From assembly GCA_907164885.2 (NCBI GenBank), contig OU015490.1, forward strand, positions 215,465,634 to 215,529,633: a stretch of 64,000 nt of DNA, read 5' to 3'. Below, piece by piece: positions 46,855 to 61,626 of this stretch. A program made the translations under genes and the position numbers. How positions within the stretch are numbered: position 1 is the first letter of the stretch; every line of letters starts with the position of its first letter. The notes beneath the pieces were generated by a model that saw only the letters and a program-made list of their open reading frames with translations, ran no database searches and was not told where the DNA came from. This DNA is from Dolomedes plantarius (Eukaryota; Arthropoda; Arachnida; Araneae; Dolomedidae).

Positions 46855-46855
<1 letters not shown>
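45797..46855 (+). mobile_element. Non-autonomous Helitron, about 1.06 kb
   Basis: It begins TCTTATATATATATTTCTTC just after an A and ends CCGCTAG followed by T, matching the Helitron rule of insertion between A and T with a 5' TC and a 3' CTAG. The 5' part GTAACTGAACTCCTCCTAAA, then CGACTGGACTGATTTTTATG, is a phrase typical of arthropod Helitrons. Near the 3' end CCCGGGCATTGCTGGG can form a short hairpin followed by TTCAGCTAG at 46803-46811, and a second end-like motif CTGTCGGGTCCGCTAG follows at 46840-46855. There is no Rep/helicase gene. A SINE-like segment lies inside. Confidence 0.72.
46438..46515 (+). mobile_element. tRNA-derived SINE head inside the Helitron
   Basis: TCATCGTGGCGTATTCGGAA at 46441-46460 resembles an A box and GGGTTCGAATCC at 46496-46507 is a canonical B box. 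The following T-rich, TTTATTTTA-rich tract (46540-46700) may be its tail or body. Whether it inserted into the Helitron or was captured is not decided by the sequence. Confidence 0.6.

Positions 46856-46892
<37 letters not shown>
46856..46892. repeat. TA microsatellite
   Basis: About 18 TA dinucleotides between the Helitron 3' end and the next element. Confidence 0.93.
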
Positions 46893-47927
<1,035 letters not shown>

Positions 47928-48061
47928 TATATGCAAAATTATGGGTAATTTAGTTTAGAATTTTGAAAACATCAGGAGATTTTATGGTTGAAGAAACATA
48001 AACACAGTAAGAGAATTAAGGCTATTTAGGGTATCCGCACACTTTTAGAGGTGATTTTTAA

Positions 48062-48608
48062 GGGGGGAGATCACGTATGCACTCGCAAAAATACACATAT
48101 TATACTACCAAGCTTAATGTGTTGAGAAAAAAGTTAATTTGTAATTAATTTAAATAAGTTTTTTAGATTGAATTGTACAAATCTTTATCTACTGGAAAAC
48201 AATGTCAGAATTGTTGGGAAATTATTAGAAATTATTTTATTGAGAAAAAAATTAATGTTGTAAAAAATTAATGCTGTAAAAAATTAGCAATATGTACTTA
48301 CCTAAATTTAGGTGGAAATTATATAAACATAACAGATATACATGTATGGTAAATTTTAACAATTCGTGACCATTAGTTTTGAAGAAATAGTGCGCAAAAG
48401 TTTGAAAATAACTGTTTTTAGAAAAAGCCATTTAAATTTTAATGTTTCTATAAATTACTGTACTATTAGCCTTATACATCTGGCGATAAAATTGATTATA
48501 AGTGTAATATTGACTCAATTTTTTTTAAAGATTCCTTACATTCCATTCTTCAATATTAAATCACAATAAAAAATTTAGATTTTGGAGGTAATAAGGGGAT
48601 CTCCCCCT
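48062..48608. mobile_element. Candidate TTAA-flanked MITE, about 547 bp
   Basis: GGGGGGAGATC at the left and GATCTCCCCC at the right are inverted, with TTAA immediately outside each (48058-48061 and 48609-48612). The interior is AT-rich with no convincing coding region. Target and end type suggest piggyBac relationship, but the ends lack the usual CCC start read inward, so I keep it as a candidate. Confidence 0.45.
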
Positions 48609-48612
48609 TTAA

Positions 48613-51148
48613 AAATTTCAAATTTCTGTCTTTTTATCTTCTTTTCATAATGGCATGTAAGTGAGAAATTGGAAAAAAAATTATAAAAAATAGCAGTTGC
48701 ATTAAGATAATTTTTAGGGGGGGAAATGGAAAAAAATTGGGGAAAATTTGGCATTTCCTCAAATCATGATAACTCAAAACAAACAAATATATTACCATTT
48801 CATAAATGGGAAAATGAAGATAATAACTGTCTATAGGAAAGACATTATTCTGAGGATTATACCGTTTATCTCATAATACGCAGCAGTTACAGCACTAGTG
48901 TACAGATAAATCTCTTAAAATCCATTGTCAATTGTAATTCATGCCTATGTAAAGAAAAAAAAATATTAATCTCCAATATTGAGCGTAGACTATTCCCTCG
49001 TAAACCCTTTAGAGGTAAAATATACAAGGTTTTAAGGCATTTTAAACGTAACTTTTTGTTATAGGAAGTTTTGCGTAAAGAGAAAGGATAAGAAAATACG
49101 CTAAAAATAACATTTTAAATTCTAAACAGCATATTTTTTTACAGTGTGCACTAAGGATAATCCACAGAATAATTATCTGCAGCATTAAACTCCCCATCCG
49201 GAGGAAAAAAAATGTGTGTTACATTTCTTCTTTAAAAAACAACTATTTTCTAACTAAAATCCACCAGATTTATAAATTAAAAAAAAAATTAGGAATATCA
49301 AAATAATGTTTAACGTTATTGCAAAAAAATTTTATTTTGACCGAAAATTTGATTTTAAGGTGTACGGATAATTTAAGGTGACTGCCAACGTTCGGAAGCA
49401 ATATTTTGAAAAAAAAAGATTTTTTAAGGATTTTTTGATATTTTATGAGAAAATAGCACTTAAAAATTAAAAAAGAAAAGAAAATATTAGATGTAAATAC
49501 CATACTTATTTTATAAATTCTTCAGTTTGAAGTAATTTTTAATAATATTTATCTAAAACGCCTATCACTCTAAACATAATTCTAATGCTACTAGTATCTT
49601 AATTCCCTTCTCACATATGACTGTTATCTTGAAAATGACCTATAATCTAATAGTAATTTTAAAATGCCAAAATAATACAGGAAATTTTATATTTCAATAT
49701 GAAAAATTTCCCCCATTCGTCATTCCGTTCCTTATAAAAACTGCCCCAAATAAAAAACTATTTATTATACATCAATTATTGTACATCATTTCATTAAAAA
49801 TAGCATCTGAAATATTTCCTGAAAATCTCATCTAGTTATATGCATTATTACGGGAGATATCATGATAAGGGTAGAAATTTTAGCTAAAAAACATAATTCT
49901 GAGAAAAACACATTTGAAGTTGTTTCTCACTGTAAAAATATATTTACTCCTTTTAAAACAGCTTAAAATGCGTTCCACTGGTAAGTTAAACACTCTTTTC
50001 TTGAAACTACAAGCCATTTTCCTTACGGCGAGCTCATAATATGTTTTAGGTGGCAAGAGTGTTTGTAGATGGCAAGGAATGTCTTCTTGCGTCTTAATGC
50101 GCTGATAATCAAAAAGCTTTAGACCGTTTAGTAAAAATGTACCAGCATTTCAGTTCAACTCACTTAACACCCTGAAAAGATATTGGAAACCACTGTTAAC
50201 TGAAGAACATCTATGTAAGCACCCAACTGCAGTGTTTGAAGTTCTACAAAGTTTTGTTTTGGAAATATATTTTACAATACACCATTGAGGCATTAGTTGG
50301 CATTTTGTACCATGCCATGTAAACACTTTCTCAATAACTTTTTATCGTATAGCTCCATGCACACTGCCTTAGCTATGTTTATTATATTTTCCAGCTATGT
50401 TTAGTATATTGATAAGTCCAGTTACTTTATCAGTCCTGCTTGAAAAACAAACAGTAGATGTTTAGCATATTTTGTCTTTCTTTAAGGCGTTATTTCGCCA
50501 ACCGCGTCTGTCTTTCTGTGGGCGTTAACTCGCCTATTTTTATAAAATGCTATGCTGCAACATACATATTGTTATAAAGCATTCAAATAGGACCGTTAGG
50601 TGTGATCAATCCAAAGCATTAAAAATATAATGTTTTTCGATCATATCGGCTTAGTCGCATGACTACAATTATTGTAAAGACTATTGTTAAAAGTTATATT
50701 TTTCGTAACTAGGGGCTTCGCCCCTAGGCTCATTACGCTCGCTCCTGTGTTAGAGCTAATAGCGAGATACATAGAGGTGATTCTCGGGTAAATTATCAGC
50801 TTTACAATTCAATTAAAAATCGAAATTTCAAGATAGAGACCTGTAATGAGATTTATATGAATAAAAAAAGCTTTCAGCTTCCAGATGATGTAAATATTTT
50901 CTTTGTAAGATAAAAAGTCGAAGGGCATCGATATTACATCCACATATGGGACGATATTTCTTGAAAAACTGTGTTCCATCTTTTGATGAAAATATTAGTC
51001 TGTTTTGAAATATTTTTAAACAAATGATGTCTAGATTGAAAGAGAAATGTCCCTAGTCTCAGACTGTAAAAAGATCAAAATTATACGATCGTTTTTTGGC
51101 GAGTTATCGTAATCTGAATATAAAAAGGTCAATATCCCTCCCCCCTCA
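48613..51148. other. AT-rich interval, no gene recognised
   Basis: Small frames at 49270-49503 and 49617-49835 have no recognisable domain. A GC-richer segment at 50480-50780 has repeated GGCGTTA-TCGCC phrases and a strong stem-loop (listed separately) and may be part of an uncharacterised element. Confidence 0.45.
50709..50727. repeat. Stem-loop CTAGGGGC-TTC-GCCCCTAG
   Basis: Eight-base arms around a three-base loop, followed at once by GCTCATTACGCTCGCTCC. Its GC content is striking in this AT-rich region. Confidence 0.7.
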
Positions 51149-51149
51149 A

Positions 51150-51168
51150 AACACACACACACACACAC
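51150..51168. repeat. CA microsatellite
   Basis: Nine CA dinucleotides. Confidence 0.9.
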
Positions 51169-51299
51169 TTAAAGTCCGACGAATATGAGGCATGTCTAGA
51201 TTTGGACCTCCCATTTTTCTGCATCCATTGTTATTGCTCTCGACCCCATACCCCCAGCGGTTTCGGAGGATATAGCGTGACAATGTTTTGACAGCGGCA

Positions 51300-51303
<4 letters not shown>

Positions 51304-51382
<79 letters not shown>

Positions 51383-51405
51383 CGTGTGTGTGCGTGCGTG
51401 TGTAT
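51304..51405. repeat. Compound TA/TG microsatellite
   Basis: About 13 TA dinucleotides pass into about 35 TG dinucleotides with GTGCGTGCG interruptions near the right end. Confidence 0.95.
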
Positions 51406-51945
51406 GTATGTACATATAATTGATAAATATGAGAACCAAATTTTCCTACAAAGCAACTATTACATCCTTTAAATATCAAGAATACTTTCTGTTAAGTGCT
51501 CAAGGAGTGACAGAGCCACTTTTGAATAAGTGGAAAAAATGCACACATAAAGAGCCGATGTTGCAAGCTCAACTTCCATTAAGTTGTGTCTTTTGTTAAC
51601 AAGCACTCTATGTTAAGCATACTTCATACACAATCGATCACTTGAAACCTATTCACCCATTATTTATATAATGCTGCCATTGGCGATGCAGAGTGGATTG
51701 ACATACTGCTTCATAGAAATTCCTCGTAAAATATACTGGCTAATTACGTAAAACATACGCAATGTTTATGGCATTCTTTTTTCAAGCTTGGACCCAGTGT
51801 ACATTTTTGCTGCCAGAGACTGAAAATATTTTTAACAAATACAACTGATATTCATCTTAACTTTTATTTGAAATAAATCACTTGACAGCTAGTTTTTGAT
51901 TTTAAGTTAAATTTTCGCTTTATTGGTGTTAATGTCGATTACAAA
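51406..51945. other. Flank upstream of the BEL/Pao relic
   Basis: No LTR resembling the one at 54344-54555 and no primer-binding site was found here, so the 5' end of the element is missing or diverged. Confidence 0.45.
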
Positions 51946-54120
51946 ATGATGTCTTATAAAGAGGCAGTAAAGCGGAAACGCACTATAAGAGGCCAATTAA
52001 CAAAACTGCATGAGAAGGTTAAACGCCAAATAAGCAATAGTGATGCGTGTGAACTTGAGCTATTGAGTTCGAAAATTAGGGCAATAGATTTAGAAGTAAA
52101 TGAAATTTTTAAAGCTATTTTATCGGATTGTGAGGATTCAGAGACAGACAATTTTCTAGAAGAAAAAGTGTCTTTACAAAACACTATTGATGAGCTGTGG
52201 CTCGAAATCAAAAGGAAGGTTATAACTCAATCGCGAGCAATTAAACACGAATCGGTTGTTTTAGAGAATGAGACGGTAGCGGAAACTGAATTGCCTAGGC
52301 TGACGCTCCCTACGTTTAGTGGCACTGTGCACGAGTGGTTGTCGTTCAAGGACCTTTTCGATGCTAGTATACATAACAACTGTAAATTAATAAGGCTCAA
52401 AAGCTGCAGCATTTGAAGTCTTCATGTCGTGGAGACGCACTTAAGGTCATAAGTAGTCTTCACATCACAGACGTTAATTATGACATCGCCATTAAATTAC
52501 TGTCAGAAAGATATTCTAATAAGCGTGACCTCGTAAATTCTTTAGTTTCGAAGCTAATTAAACAATCGCATATTTCCGGAGTTCCACAAGCAATTCTTAA
52601 TATGGTAGACATACCAAATGAGTGTATTAAGTCATTACAAGTGCTAGACCAGGAAGTTTCAGGGTTCGCAGATACACTAATTTTGTTTATTCTCGCTGAA
52701 AAGCTTGATCACAATACGAGAGCATTGTGGGAACGGTCTTTAGAAAAGGACGAAATAGGAACGATTGAGGATTTCCTCGCGATTCTTATAAACCAGGCAA
52801 GAACTCTTACTAATAGTAAACCCGCTTTCAAGGAACTGAACCCAAAATATGTCGACCTTAAGGTAACATCTTTAGTAACAAGAAGGAATGCAAATTCGTG
52901 TATTTTGGGCAGTGAAATTCATTCGCTTGATCAGTGTGAGAGATTTTGTAACTTAACACCCGCAAAAAGAGTAGACTTATTTAAAAAACATTCTTTATGT
53001 TTCAACTGTTTATCAAATATGCACGAAGTAAAAAACTGCAAAAGTGTAAATAAGTGCAAGGTATGTTATAAGTTGCACCATAGCATATTACATTTGCATA
53101 GTAAAACTTCGCCCGAACCAACTACGTTAAAAAGAACTAATTCTGATCAGAATCCTCTCGCGCCTAGTTTTCTTCCTTTCCCTCCCCAGGGAAAAGAGTC
53201 AATTGTGTTGCAGGAAAATAGTGAGGGTGGTCAGGAGTCACGCGTAGAAGCGAGTCATGTGTGCTATGGCACAGTTTCTGCATTAGAGAGTGACCAGAGA
53301 CCAAGGCGGGGAGAGGTGGTGACCCTATTATGTACGGCGGTTGTGAAGGTGTGGAATTCGGATGGCGAATTTATAAGTGTTAGAACGCTCATAGACCACG
53401 GCACCGAGGTATGTTTAATTACAAACTCCTGTGTACAGAAGTTAAGACTTCCGGTAAAATCGTTGGCAGTCAGGGTGTCATGTTTAGGAGGAACTGTGAA
53501 TTCTCGGGTTCAGGGAAAGGTGCAATTACTCTTTTCGCTGCATTTTGATGAATCCAAGTTCTTTGAAACTCGCGCGTTCTCCACATCATCGTGAGCGAGT
53601 GTTTTCATTTCTTACTGGCGAGGGGATCGATTGGAAATTTAACCCTCCACTCTCTCTCATCACTTCGAAGGAGTCTGGGAGGAAGGAGTGAGGGCTTTCA
53701 AGTTTCATCTCAGACGAGTGTGCGGTAACGTGCCTCTTACATATGAGGAGCTGTACACTGTCCTTACGGTAGAAGCGTGTCTAAATTCATGACCACTCTG
53801 CCCGCTGTCGACAGACCCTACTGATCTAGCTGCACTAACTCCAGGCTATTTCCTGATTGGAAGACCACTGACAGCATTACCACATCCAGACCGTACCGAC
53901 AAAAGCATGAATCGCCTATCAAGGTGGCAACTTGTCCAAAAGGTGACACAACACTTTTGGCAACGCTGGACACGAGAATATCTTGCCCAACTCCAGGGAC
54001 GGCCGAAGTGGCGAGTGAGTCAACGGAATCTCCATGTGGGAGACTTAGTCCTGCTGAAGGATGAACGCTTGCCACCACTAAAATGGAAATTGGGACGCTT
54101 GACAAAACTTTTCCCCTCGA
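51946..54120 (+). pseudogene. BEL/Pao retrotransposon gag-pol lacking reverse transcriptase
   Basis: The gag-like start (51946-52395) has a coiled-coil-like region and LPRLTLPTFSGTVHEWLSF, the start of the DUF1759 domain typical of Pao elements. A one-base shift at about 52390 leads into LQHLKSSCRGDALKVISSL. Zinc knuckles follow (CFNCLSNMHEVKNC, then CKVCYKLHH). The aspartic protease block is LIDHGTEVCLITNSCVQKL. The frame stops at 53594. Almost at once, from about 53620, come IDWKFNPPLS and the end of the integrase with FEGVWEEGVRAFKFHL, SMNRLSRWQLVQKVTQHFW and LHVGDLVLLKDERLPPLKW. The reverse transcriptase, RNase H and integrase catalytic core, roughly 1,000 codons, are deleted between 53594 and 53620. 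Two more stops and a shift lie in the integrase part. Confidence 0.88.
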
Positions 54121-54343
54121 GCTGATGGTTCTGTTAGAGTGGTTGAGCTCAAGACCGCGGACGGAACATTAAAGAGAGCAATCGGTAAACTTGCCCTCTA
54201 CCAGTAGACTCTGGACAGTGAACTTTATATTCATTTTTTTTCCTTTTCTAATTTTATGTATTGCTAGTGTATTCTTGATTTTCCTTGTGTTTGGATTAAT
54301 TATGTTTGTTTGAAACCCTTGGGACTTTCAAGGCCGGGGGTAA

Positions 54344-54555
54344 TGTTCGGGAATATACTACAACTTTCCTCTCAGTGCTCATCCTTTTATGCAAATTTGT
54401 GAAAGTAATGGCAGCGCCATAAATAGGATTGAGTACAGATGCAGCAGGAGTTAGTAGTGAACCAGCGATGATGTAGCTGCTGCGCATCGTGAATAAACAG
54501 CGGTATTTCGACTGACGTTTGTGTTTATTTTTATTTCTTTTTGTACTACAGTTCA
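54344..54555 (+). mobile_element. 3' LTR of the BEL/Pao relic
   Basis: A polypurine-like AAGGCCGGGGGTAA (54330-54343) directly precedes TGTTCGGGAATATACTACAA. The LTR contains a GTGAATAAACAGCGG poly-A signal at about 54488 and ends near ACTACAGTTCA. The start is well supported by the tract; the right end is less certain. Confidence 0.7.
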
Positions 54556-54587
54556 AAGAAGCGCTTCGCATCGCAGTCTAAACGGAA

Positions 54588-55070
<483 letters not shown>

Positions 55071-55929
55071 AGTGATTATATCTGTGAGGAAAACAATTCT
55101 TCAACGGTAAAATATAAAAGGAGTTGTGAGATTTCACTATTGGTAGCTATCGTAATCCACAATACTCCAGGAAAAGTAATATTAGAAGGTTTTCGTAACG
55201 TATAGCAAATTAAATTTATTTATGTGGTTAAGAAAAATTACAGATCGAAATCAATTCACAGGTCGCAAACGAAATCTGACCAACAGGTGTCAGCGTGCTG
55301 TCCGGATTGGTTACTTCTTGAACTCGCGTGAACTCTCGGAATACTGTTGCCAAAGTCCGTTTTCCCATTCGTTTCTTCGCGCGCATCTGCCTATGCGCAG
55401 TGTTCGCGAAGCAGACGCCAGTGTATGTATCTATTCGCCGATGTTCGCCTGCGCTGTCATCTTATGGCACTGAAAATAAAGAGTTCCCCACAGAGTTTTA
55501 CTCATAATTTTTTTTTTATTAGAATTCCTTTTAAATCTTGTATATATTAGGATATACTGTAGAAGATGTATGATGACTACATTAAAACGTCGTGATAGAT
55601 GAAAATTAAAGTAATTCATTCATCTTTTTATGTCATAATTACTTATTTATCCTGTAAATGTATAACAGATTATACATGATGTATGCTATATATTAAAAAT
55701 AGACGAGTTTTGTTCATGAATTTTAGCTAGTCATTGCACAGTCTAAAGGATCGTGTACATACCTACCAGTCCCAATTTACTTCCAATAAACGTCTCAAAT
55801 TGTGTAAATTTGGTTGAAAATAAATGCATTTAGCTTTAAAAGTTATATATGCCATGTGAAAAAAAAAATTTAAAACGAACAAAAAGTTACAGAAATGTTG
55901 ATTTCTAGTACGCATTAAAACAATTTACG
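55071..55929. other. GC-richer block, possible solo LTR, then AT-rich DNA
   Basis: The stretch 55255-55500 is clearly GC-richer (for example CGCGCGCATCTGCCTATGCG and TTCGCGAAGCAGACGCC) and ends with a poly-A-like AAAATAAAGAG. It follows a TA tract as other LTR insertions here do. I could not define TG...CA ends, so no element is named. The rest has no feature I recognise. Confidence 0.4.
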
Positions 55930-56450
55930 ATCACTCAATGTAAAGAATTATTTATTAGATATCCAACGGTACGGCATCTCGGCGTACACATCATCCGTAA
56001 AAAATTGATGGCGAGTATTTTTACAGGTTGCCCTCGGGAAAACGTCATGATTTACGATGGTAAAGAATTACGTTAGAAATTTCCTTTCGCCTTGCTAATG
56101 TAAAAATGACCCGAAAAATATATGACGTAAGGTAATACAATGTATCATGGCTACAAATATGTAATAATCGTGATTTACTACAAGTAAATTTAAAATAGCA
56201 AGGAAATAATTTTCTTTCATATCGTCATCTCGATGTGGCGATAATTTTAGACAAGAATGACGAATTTTTTATACAGGATGTGTCACAATTACAAGATAAC
56301 TTCATGATTTGCAATACGTGAATTTAAAAATAAGGGTAATAATTTCCTTTCACATCATTATCTCGATGTGATGGTCATTTGAAATATAGGATAACGAAAT
56401 TATATTTACAAGACAATTTCATGATTTACGATGTGGGAATATAAAAGTAG
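55930..56450. repeat. Degenerate 105-137-bp tandem repeat, about four copies
   Basis: TCATGATTTACGAT-like anchors occur near 56047, 56166, 56303 and 56408. Shared phrases include TTTCCTTTCACATCATTATC, TCGATGTGATGGTCATTT and TACAAGACAATTTCATG. Spacing is irregular, indicating small indels. Confidence 0.65.
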
Positions 56451-56743
56451 GTAGGTAGGTTTGGGTTTAATGTCACAAGGTTCCGATAAGGACATGCTGC
56501 GCTAGCTGTAAATATAAAGAAGTATGAGGGGAGTTACCCTTCACATCATCATTGCGAGGCTAATCTCATCTATGACGAGCTACAATGAAGGTTGTCTAAA
56601 GCTTTAAAAGGAAACCTCATATTCATGGAATATCCCCTGGACTTCAACACTAACTAAATGAATAGATCTAGGTATGTTATAGTTACCATATACTACAGGA
56701 CACACTGTGGTATTTTCTGTAACAATTACGCAGAAACTATAAC
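56451..56743. other. Unassigned, with a small GGTA repeat
   Basis: GTAGGTAGGTAGGT near 56446 opens a moderately GC-rich stretch with no recognised structure. Confidence 0.35.
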
Positions 56744-57285
56744 AATGGTTTTTAAACTTTTTTAGTGTAGTGGATCCCTTTGATAATCAGCTGAAAGTTA
56801 TTGGCCACTCTCTCTTATAAAAACAATATTCATATAACGAATCGTTTCAAATAAAATATTGGAAAATGTAATACAGTAATTAGCAGTTTTAAAAAATCTG
56901 ATTTTATGTAATTATATTTGTAGTCTAGAGTGGGAAGGTTATTCATAAAATAAAATAAAGGATTCCAAAAAATATCAATATATTACAAAAAAACAAATTT
57001 GTGATTTAATAATGTATTTACAGTTTAATGACGGAATTTTTACCGAATGACGACTACAAAATTGCACATCTGCCTTAATTCGAATTCAAAGACTACTACT
57101 ATTTTTAAAAATTTAAAAATTTAACACATGCATCCATTTTAGTTTAAAATAAAATGTGTTGTAATTTTTGATTCACCCCATAGGCAAATTCCGAGTCCAG
57201 AATTCTCCTCCAAGTTGGTGTATCCCCCTGAAATTGATTCCTTGAAGCTGAACGGGGTCCATGAACCCCAGTCTAAAATGAACAT
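56744..57285. mobile_element. Candidate decayed hAT-type element
   Basis: The left part ATGGTTTTTAAACTTTTTTA, then GTAGTGGATCCCTTTGA, and the right part GGGGTCCATGAACCCCAGTC, then TAAAATGA, resemble the two ends of non-autonomous hAT elements of the TTTTTAAACTTTTT type. The inverted match is imperfect and no 8-bp duplication was found. Confidence 0.3.
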
Positions 57286-58404
<1,119 letters not shown>

Positions 58405-59352
58405 TTATTTATTTATTATGTATTTACATTGATAAAGGACTTAAGATCTGTGGCATTTCGTTTAAGCAGGTGTAGCAGTAACTTTCATTCCAAATGACAG
58501 TATTGAAATACTGAATTTATCGTTCACAGTGTAAAGTTTGAGCATTACGTAAATTATGTTTCCGATGTCCTAGATGTGGGATGAAATTGACACCGCAATA
58601 TGGATGAAACGATAGAAAACTTTAAGTTTTGAAAAGCAATACTGGGAAATAGAAAGGAGAAATCGGCTATTAAAGCTGTGGTTGCAGTTGGGCAGTTAGT
58701 AGACTACATAAGAAAAGCGTCATAATTAGGATGGGTTACATGCGAAAAATTTCGCTTCCAGTAAGGAGATCTTACTTATAAATTACAGTTATCCTCATTT
58801 CTTTTTTTTATTTTACCATAAGTTGTGCTATTCAAACTATTAAAATGTTTGTAATTCCTATTATTTTTATAATTATGCATTAAAATGTTGTATCACATAA
58901 GTAAATGTGCCAATAATGGAATAGAAAATAGGGTAAATTTCAAGGCTTATAAATTAATATTCAAATCTCCAAAGATACAGAAATCTCAAATCAAGTGAAT
59001 ATAGTGAAAACTAAAGACTGCATTACAGTTTATGAATGAACACATTAACAACAATTTTGGTGTACCTCTTATGTGTACCTCTTATTATACGCGCACTAGT
59101 AGGTCAGTATATTTGGTTTCAAACTTTAAAAAAAAATATACGAAAACGAAAGAAATTCCTAAAAAAGTTTAAATCATTATATTCACCAATAAAAACTTCT
59201 TAAGATTGGCAATACAATCATTAAATTTCTATTTATTTTGAAAAACAAAATTATGCTAGTGATCATAATTTACAATTTCCAGAATAAAGACTACCTTAGG
59301 CATAGACAGAATCACAACAATTTTTTCATAGCCTCATAAGGTAAATATTCAT
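58405..59352. other. AT-rich interval, no feature recognised
   Basis: A purine-rich stretch at 58590-58760 has no open frame of note. Confidence 0.4.
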
Positions 59353-59692
59353 CCGTAATTGTTGTTGTTACTAATGCCCCCTGGCCGGATATTCTTACCA
59401 GGTCCATATAGGCTCTTCGGGCTTAGGATTGCGGTTCCAGTTTACAATAGCACCACAAACGTCGGAGTCCATCTTAGCAAGGATCCACCTCAATTTTGAC
59501 TTAGAAACCCTCCAGCGGGGAAATCTTGGGAGATCGTACCATCTCCCACCCTCTCGAACATGGACTTCCCCGTATACCGTTTTAACTTGTCTATATAAGG
59601 CCTAGACACGCAGGTAATTAATGGCACTTGTCGTTAATCGAAACGAGTACGTTCCGCGACGGGCTGTTACTGGGCTACCTCGATTCCTCATC
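59353..59692 (-). repeat. Dispersed copy of the 172-bp repeat family
   Basis: Read on the minus strand it gives TTGTGGTGCTATTGTAAACT, CCTAAGCCCGAAGAGCC, ATCCGGCCAGGGGGC and TTAGTAACAACAACAATT. These match the tandem units at 15405-15945 in order. It extends beyond the unit with GC-rich sequence to about 59692, including GGAGATGGTACGATCTCCC, a near palindrome, so the parental element is longer than the tandem unit. Confidence 0.65.
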
Positions 59693-61060
59693 CGTAACTA
59701 AATCAGTTAACCTTAGCTTTCACAACTTAAAATATCTGTTCTCCATGTAGCATATAATAATATAATGTAATATGAATACTATTTGGGTATGAATATATAT
59801 GTACACATGATAAAAAAATAGAATTTTCAGAAATTATGACGTTGAAAAATGTGTCTGTTTCAGCTACAAAATATTAAACTAAACTTTATGTGTTTTACTA
59901 TTATTACATTTTTATGTATTTTACTCATAGCAGAGTTAGAAAATAGCTACGCATGAAGAGGAATGTGTTTATTTATTTATACGCAGGGGATAGCGAAAAT
60001 GGATTAATCTTCTCAAGTAGTTTATTAGAATGTAATAAAGTTTATACTTTACGACGCAAAATTTATCTTAAGCGGAAATGGAACCTTGAATCATATTATA
60101 TTTTTAAAATTTATTCTTCAAGTTTATATTTTAAATAAGGTTTAAACATTATATATTTTTATATGAATTCAGTTGTTTTAGTGTTAAAAAATAAGTATTT
60201 TTGGTTTAAAAAGGATTTTTAAAATAGACTTTTATTGGTCAAGGATGTAGATTTCAGCTATTTTACAGTAAATTTCATACTATGAGTATAATTTTTATGT
60301 TTAAATATTCCTCAGTGTTGAATTTCGTACATAAGACCACAAAGCTATCAAAAACTGTAATAAAACTACTTTTATCTTTTAATATTTCAAAGAATGCTTC
60401 TTCTTTATGTGCGTATAAGCAAGCATGTGCAGTTATAAATAAATACACATTTCGGTGACAAATAGATCATCTAACAATCTTGTTAAACTTATATGAAACG
60501 AGGATAAAAATAATGCATACGAAAATAACTAAATCAGAAAAAAATTGTTTTTAAGTGTCGATAGTAGTGTTATGAAAATAAAATTTACACCTACTGAACA
60601 ATAAAATATATTAATAACAGATTAAAGGCATTTATTTTTTTTTTAAATTTCATCTACTATAATCTTACACTCATAGATTTTTTTCCATGCAAAAATAATG
60701 GAAGGAATATAGTGTCTTCAGCTTAATTGAAAAACATTGGTATGGACACCACTAATCAGAAAAAACTGCTTTTTTAATGACGTTCAAACTTCTTAGTACG
60801 TTATAACAAATTTTATTCAATATTTTTACAGAGAACAAATGATATAATTTTCTTTTGCACACATCCTAAGTGAAACTACCCCAGATATACAGACGTATTT
60901 TCTAAACTCTTCTGTATAGATGTATAATAAATAAAAAAAAATAAAAAAATAAAAACAAAAATATTATGTAAGTTGAAGCCTTGTAATAAAAAAATAATTA
61001 CACCTATACAAAACTAAAAAAAGGCTTTTATGTTTTGAAACTTCATATAATATTCTATCA
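59693..61060. other. AT-rich interval, no feature recognised
   Basis: Nothing beyond A/T runs. The frame at 59953-60138 is unrecognised. Confidence 0.45.
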
Positions 61061-61152
61061 GCGGCCTATTTGGAATAGTGGATGATGTCGTGGGCTCCGG
61101 TTCAATACCGGTGTGAGTCTTGGATGTCATCATCGTAGATAATATATATATG
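61061..61152 (+). mobile_element. Short tRNA-derived SINE
   Basis: GGCCTATTTGGAATAGTGGA at 61063-61082 is A-box-like and CGGTTCAATACCG at 61098-61110 is a B box. The short body ends GTAGATAATATATATATGTA, again a TA-rich tail. Confidence 0.55.
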
Positions 61153-61347
61153 TATGTCTGAATGTATGCAGGGCGTTTCCAAATTCGACCGATAAATTCA
61201 GACATGACGCTCGAGAGCGCTGTTTACTTAATCGGACTATACCTCTTACCAACCCCACTGGATGGCCGGAAATATCGCATTTTTCTGTGAAAGGTAGAAA
61301 ACTGAAAAAAAAGACGCTTAGGAACGTCTGACCTGAAACGTAAACCT

Positions 61348-61602
61348 TGTAGCGTGTTTGTGTTTTGTGGCGAAAGGAATAATTCTCTTCTTATGAAAAT
61401 AAATTATATTTAACATCCATTCACCAGAAATCTTGTTGATACACAACGAGTTCAAAAAAATTTATACAATCTATTAAAAATCCTCTTATATTATTTTTGA
61501 AGTTGAGTTGAATCAGCGCGTGGGGAAAACAACACTAATAAGTGTTGCAGCTGTTACGTCACTATCTTCTACTTCATGCAGGCCACTATTGAAGTCATTA
61601 CA
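61348..61602 (-). mobile_element. 3' LTR of the integrase-first gypsy element
   Basis: On the minus strand it begins TGTAATGACTTC at 61602 and ends GCTACA at 61348, giving a 255-bp LTR with TGTA...TACA termini. It follows the end of RNase H (about 61677) after a short spacer holding a purine-rich AAAGGGGAGGAATTTA tract at 61622-61607. TATA-like ATAATATAAGAGG lies near 61497-61485. The matching 5' LTR would be to the right of the window. Confidence 0.65.
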
Positions 61603-61626
61603 GTCTTAAATTCCTCCCCTTTCGGA

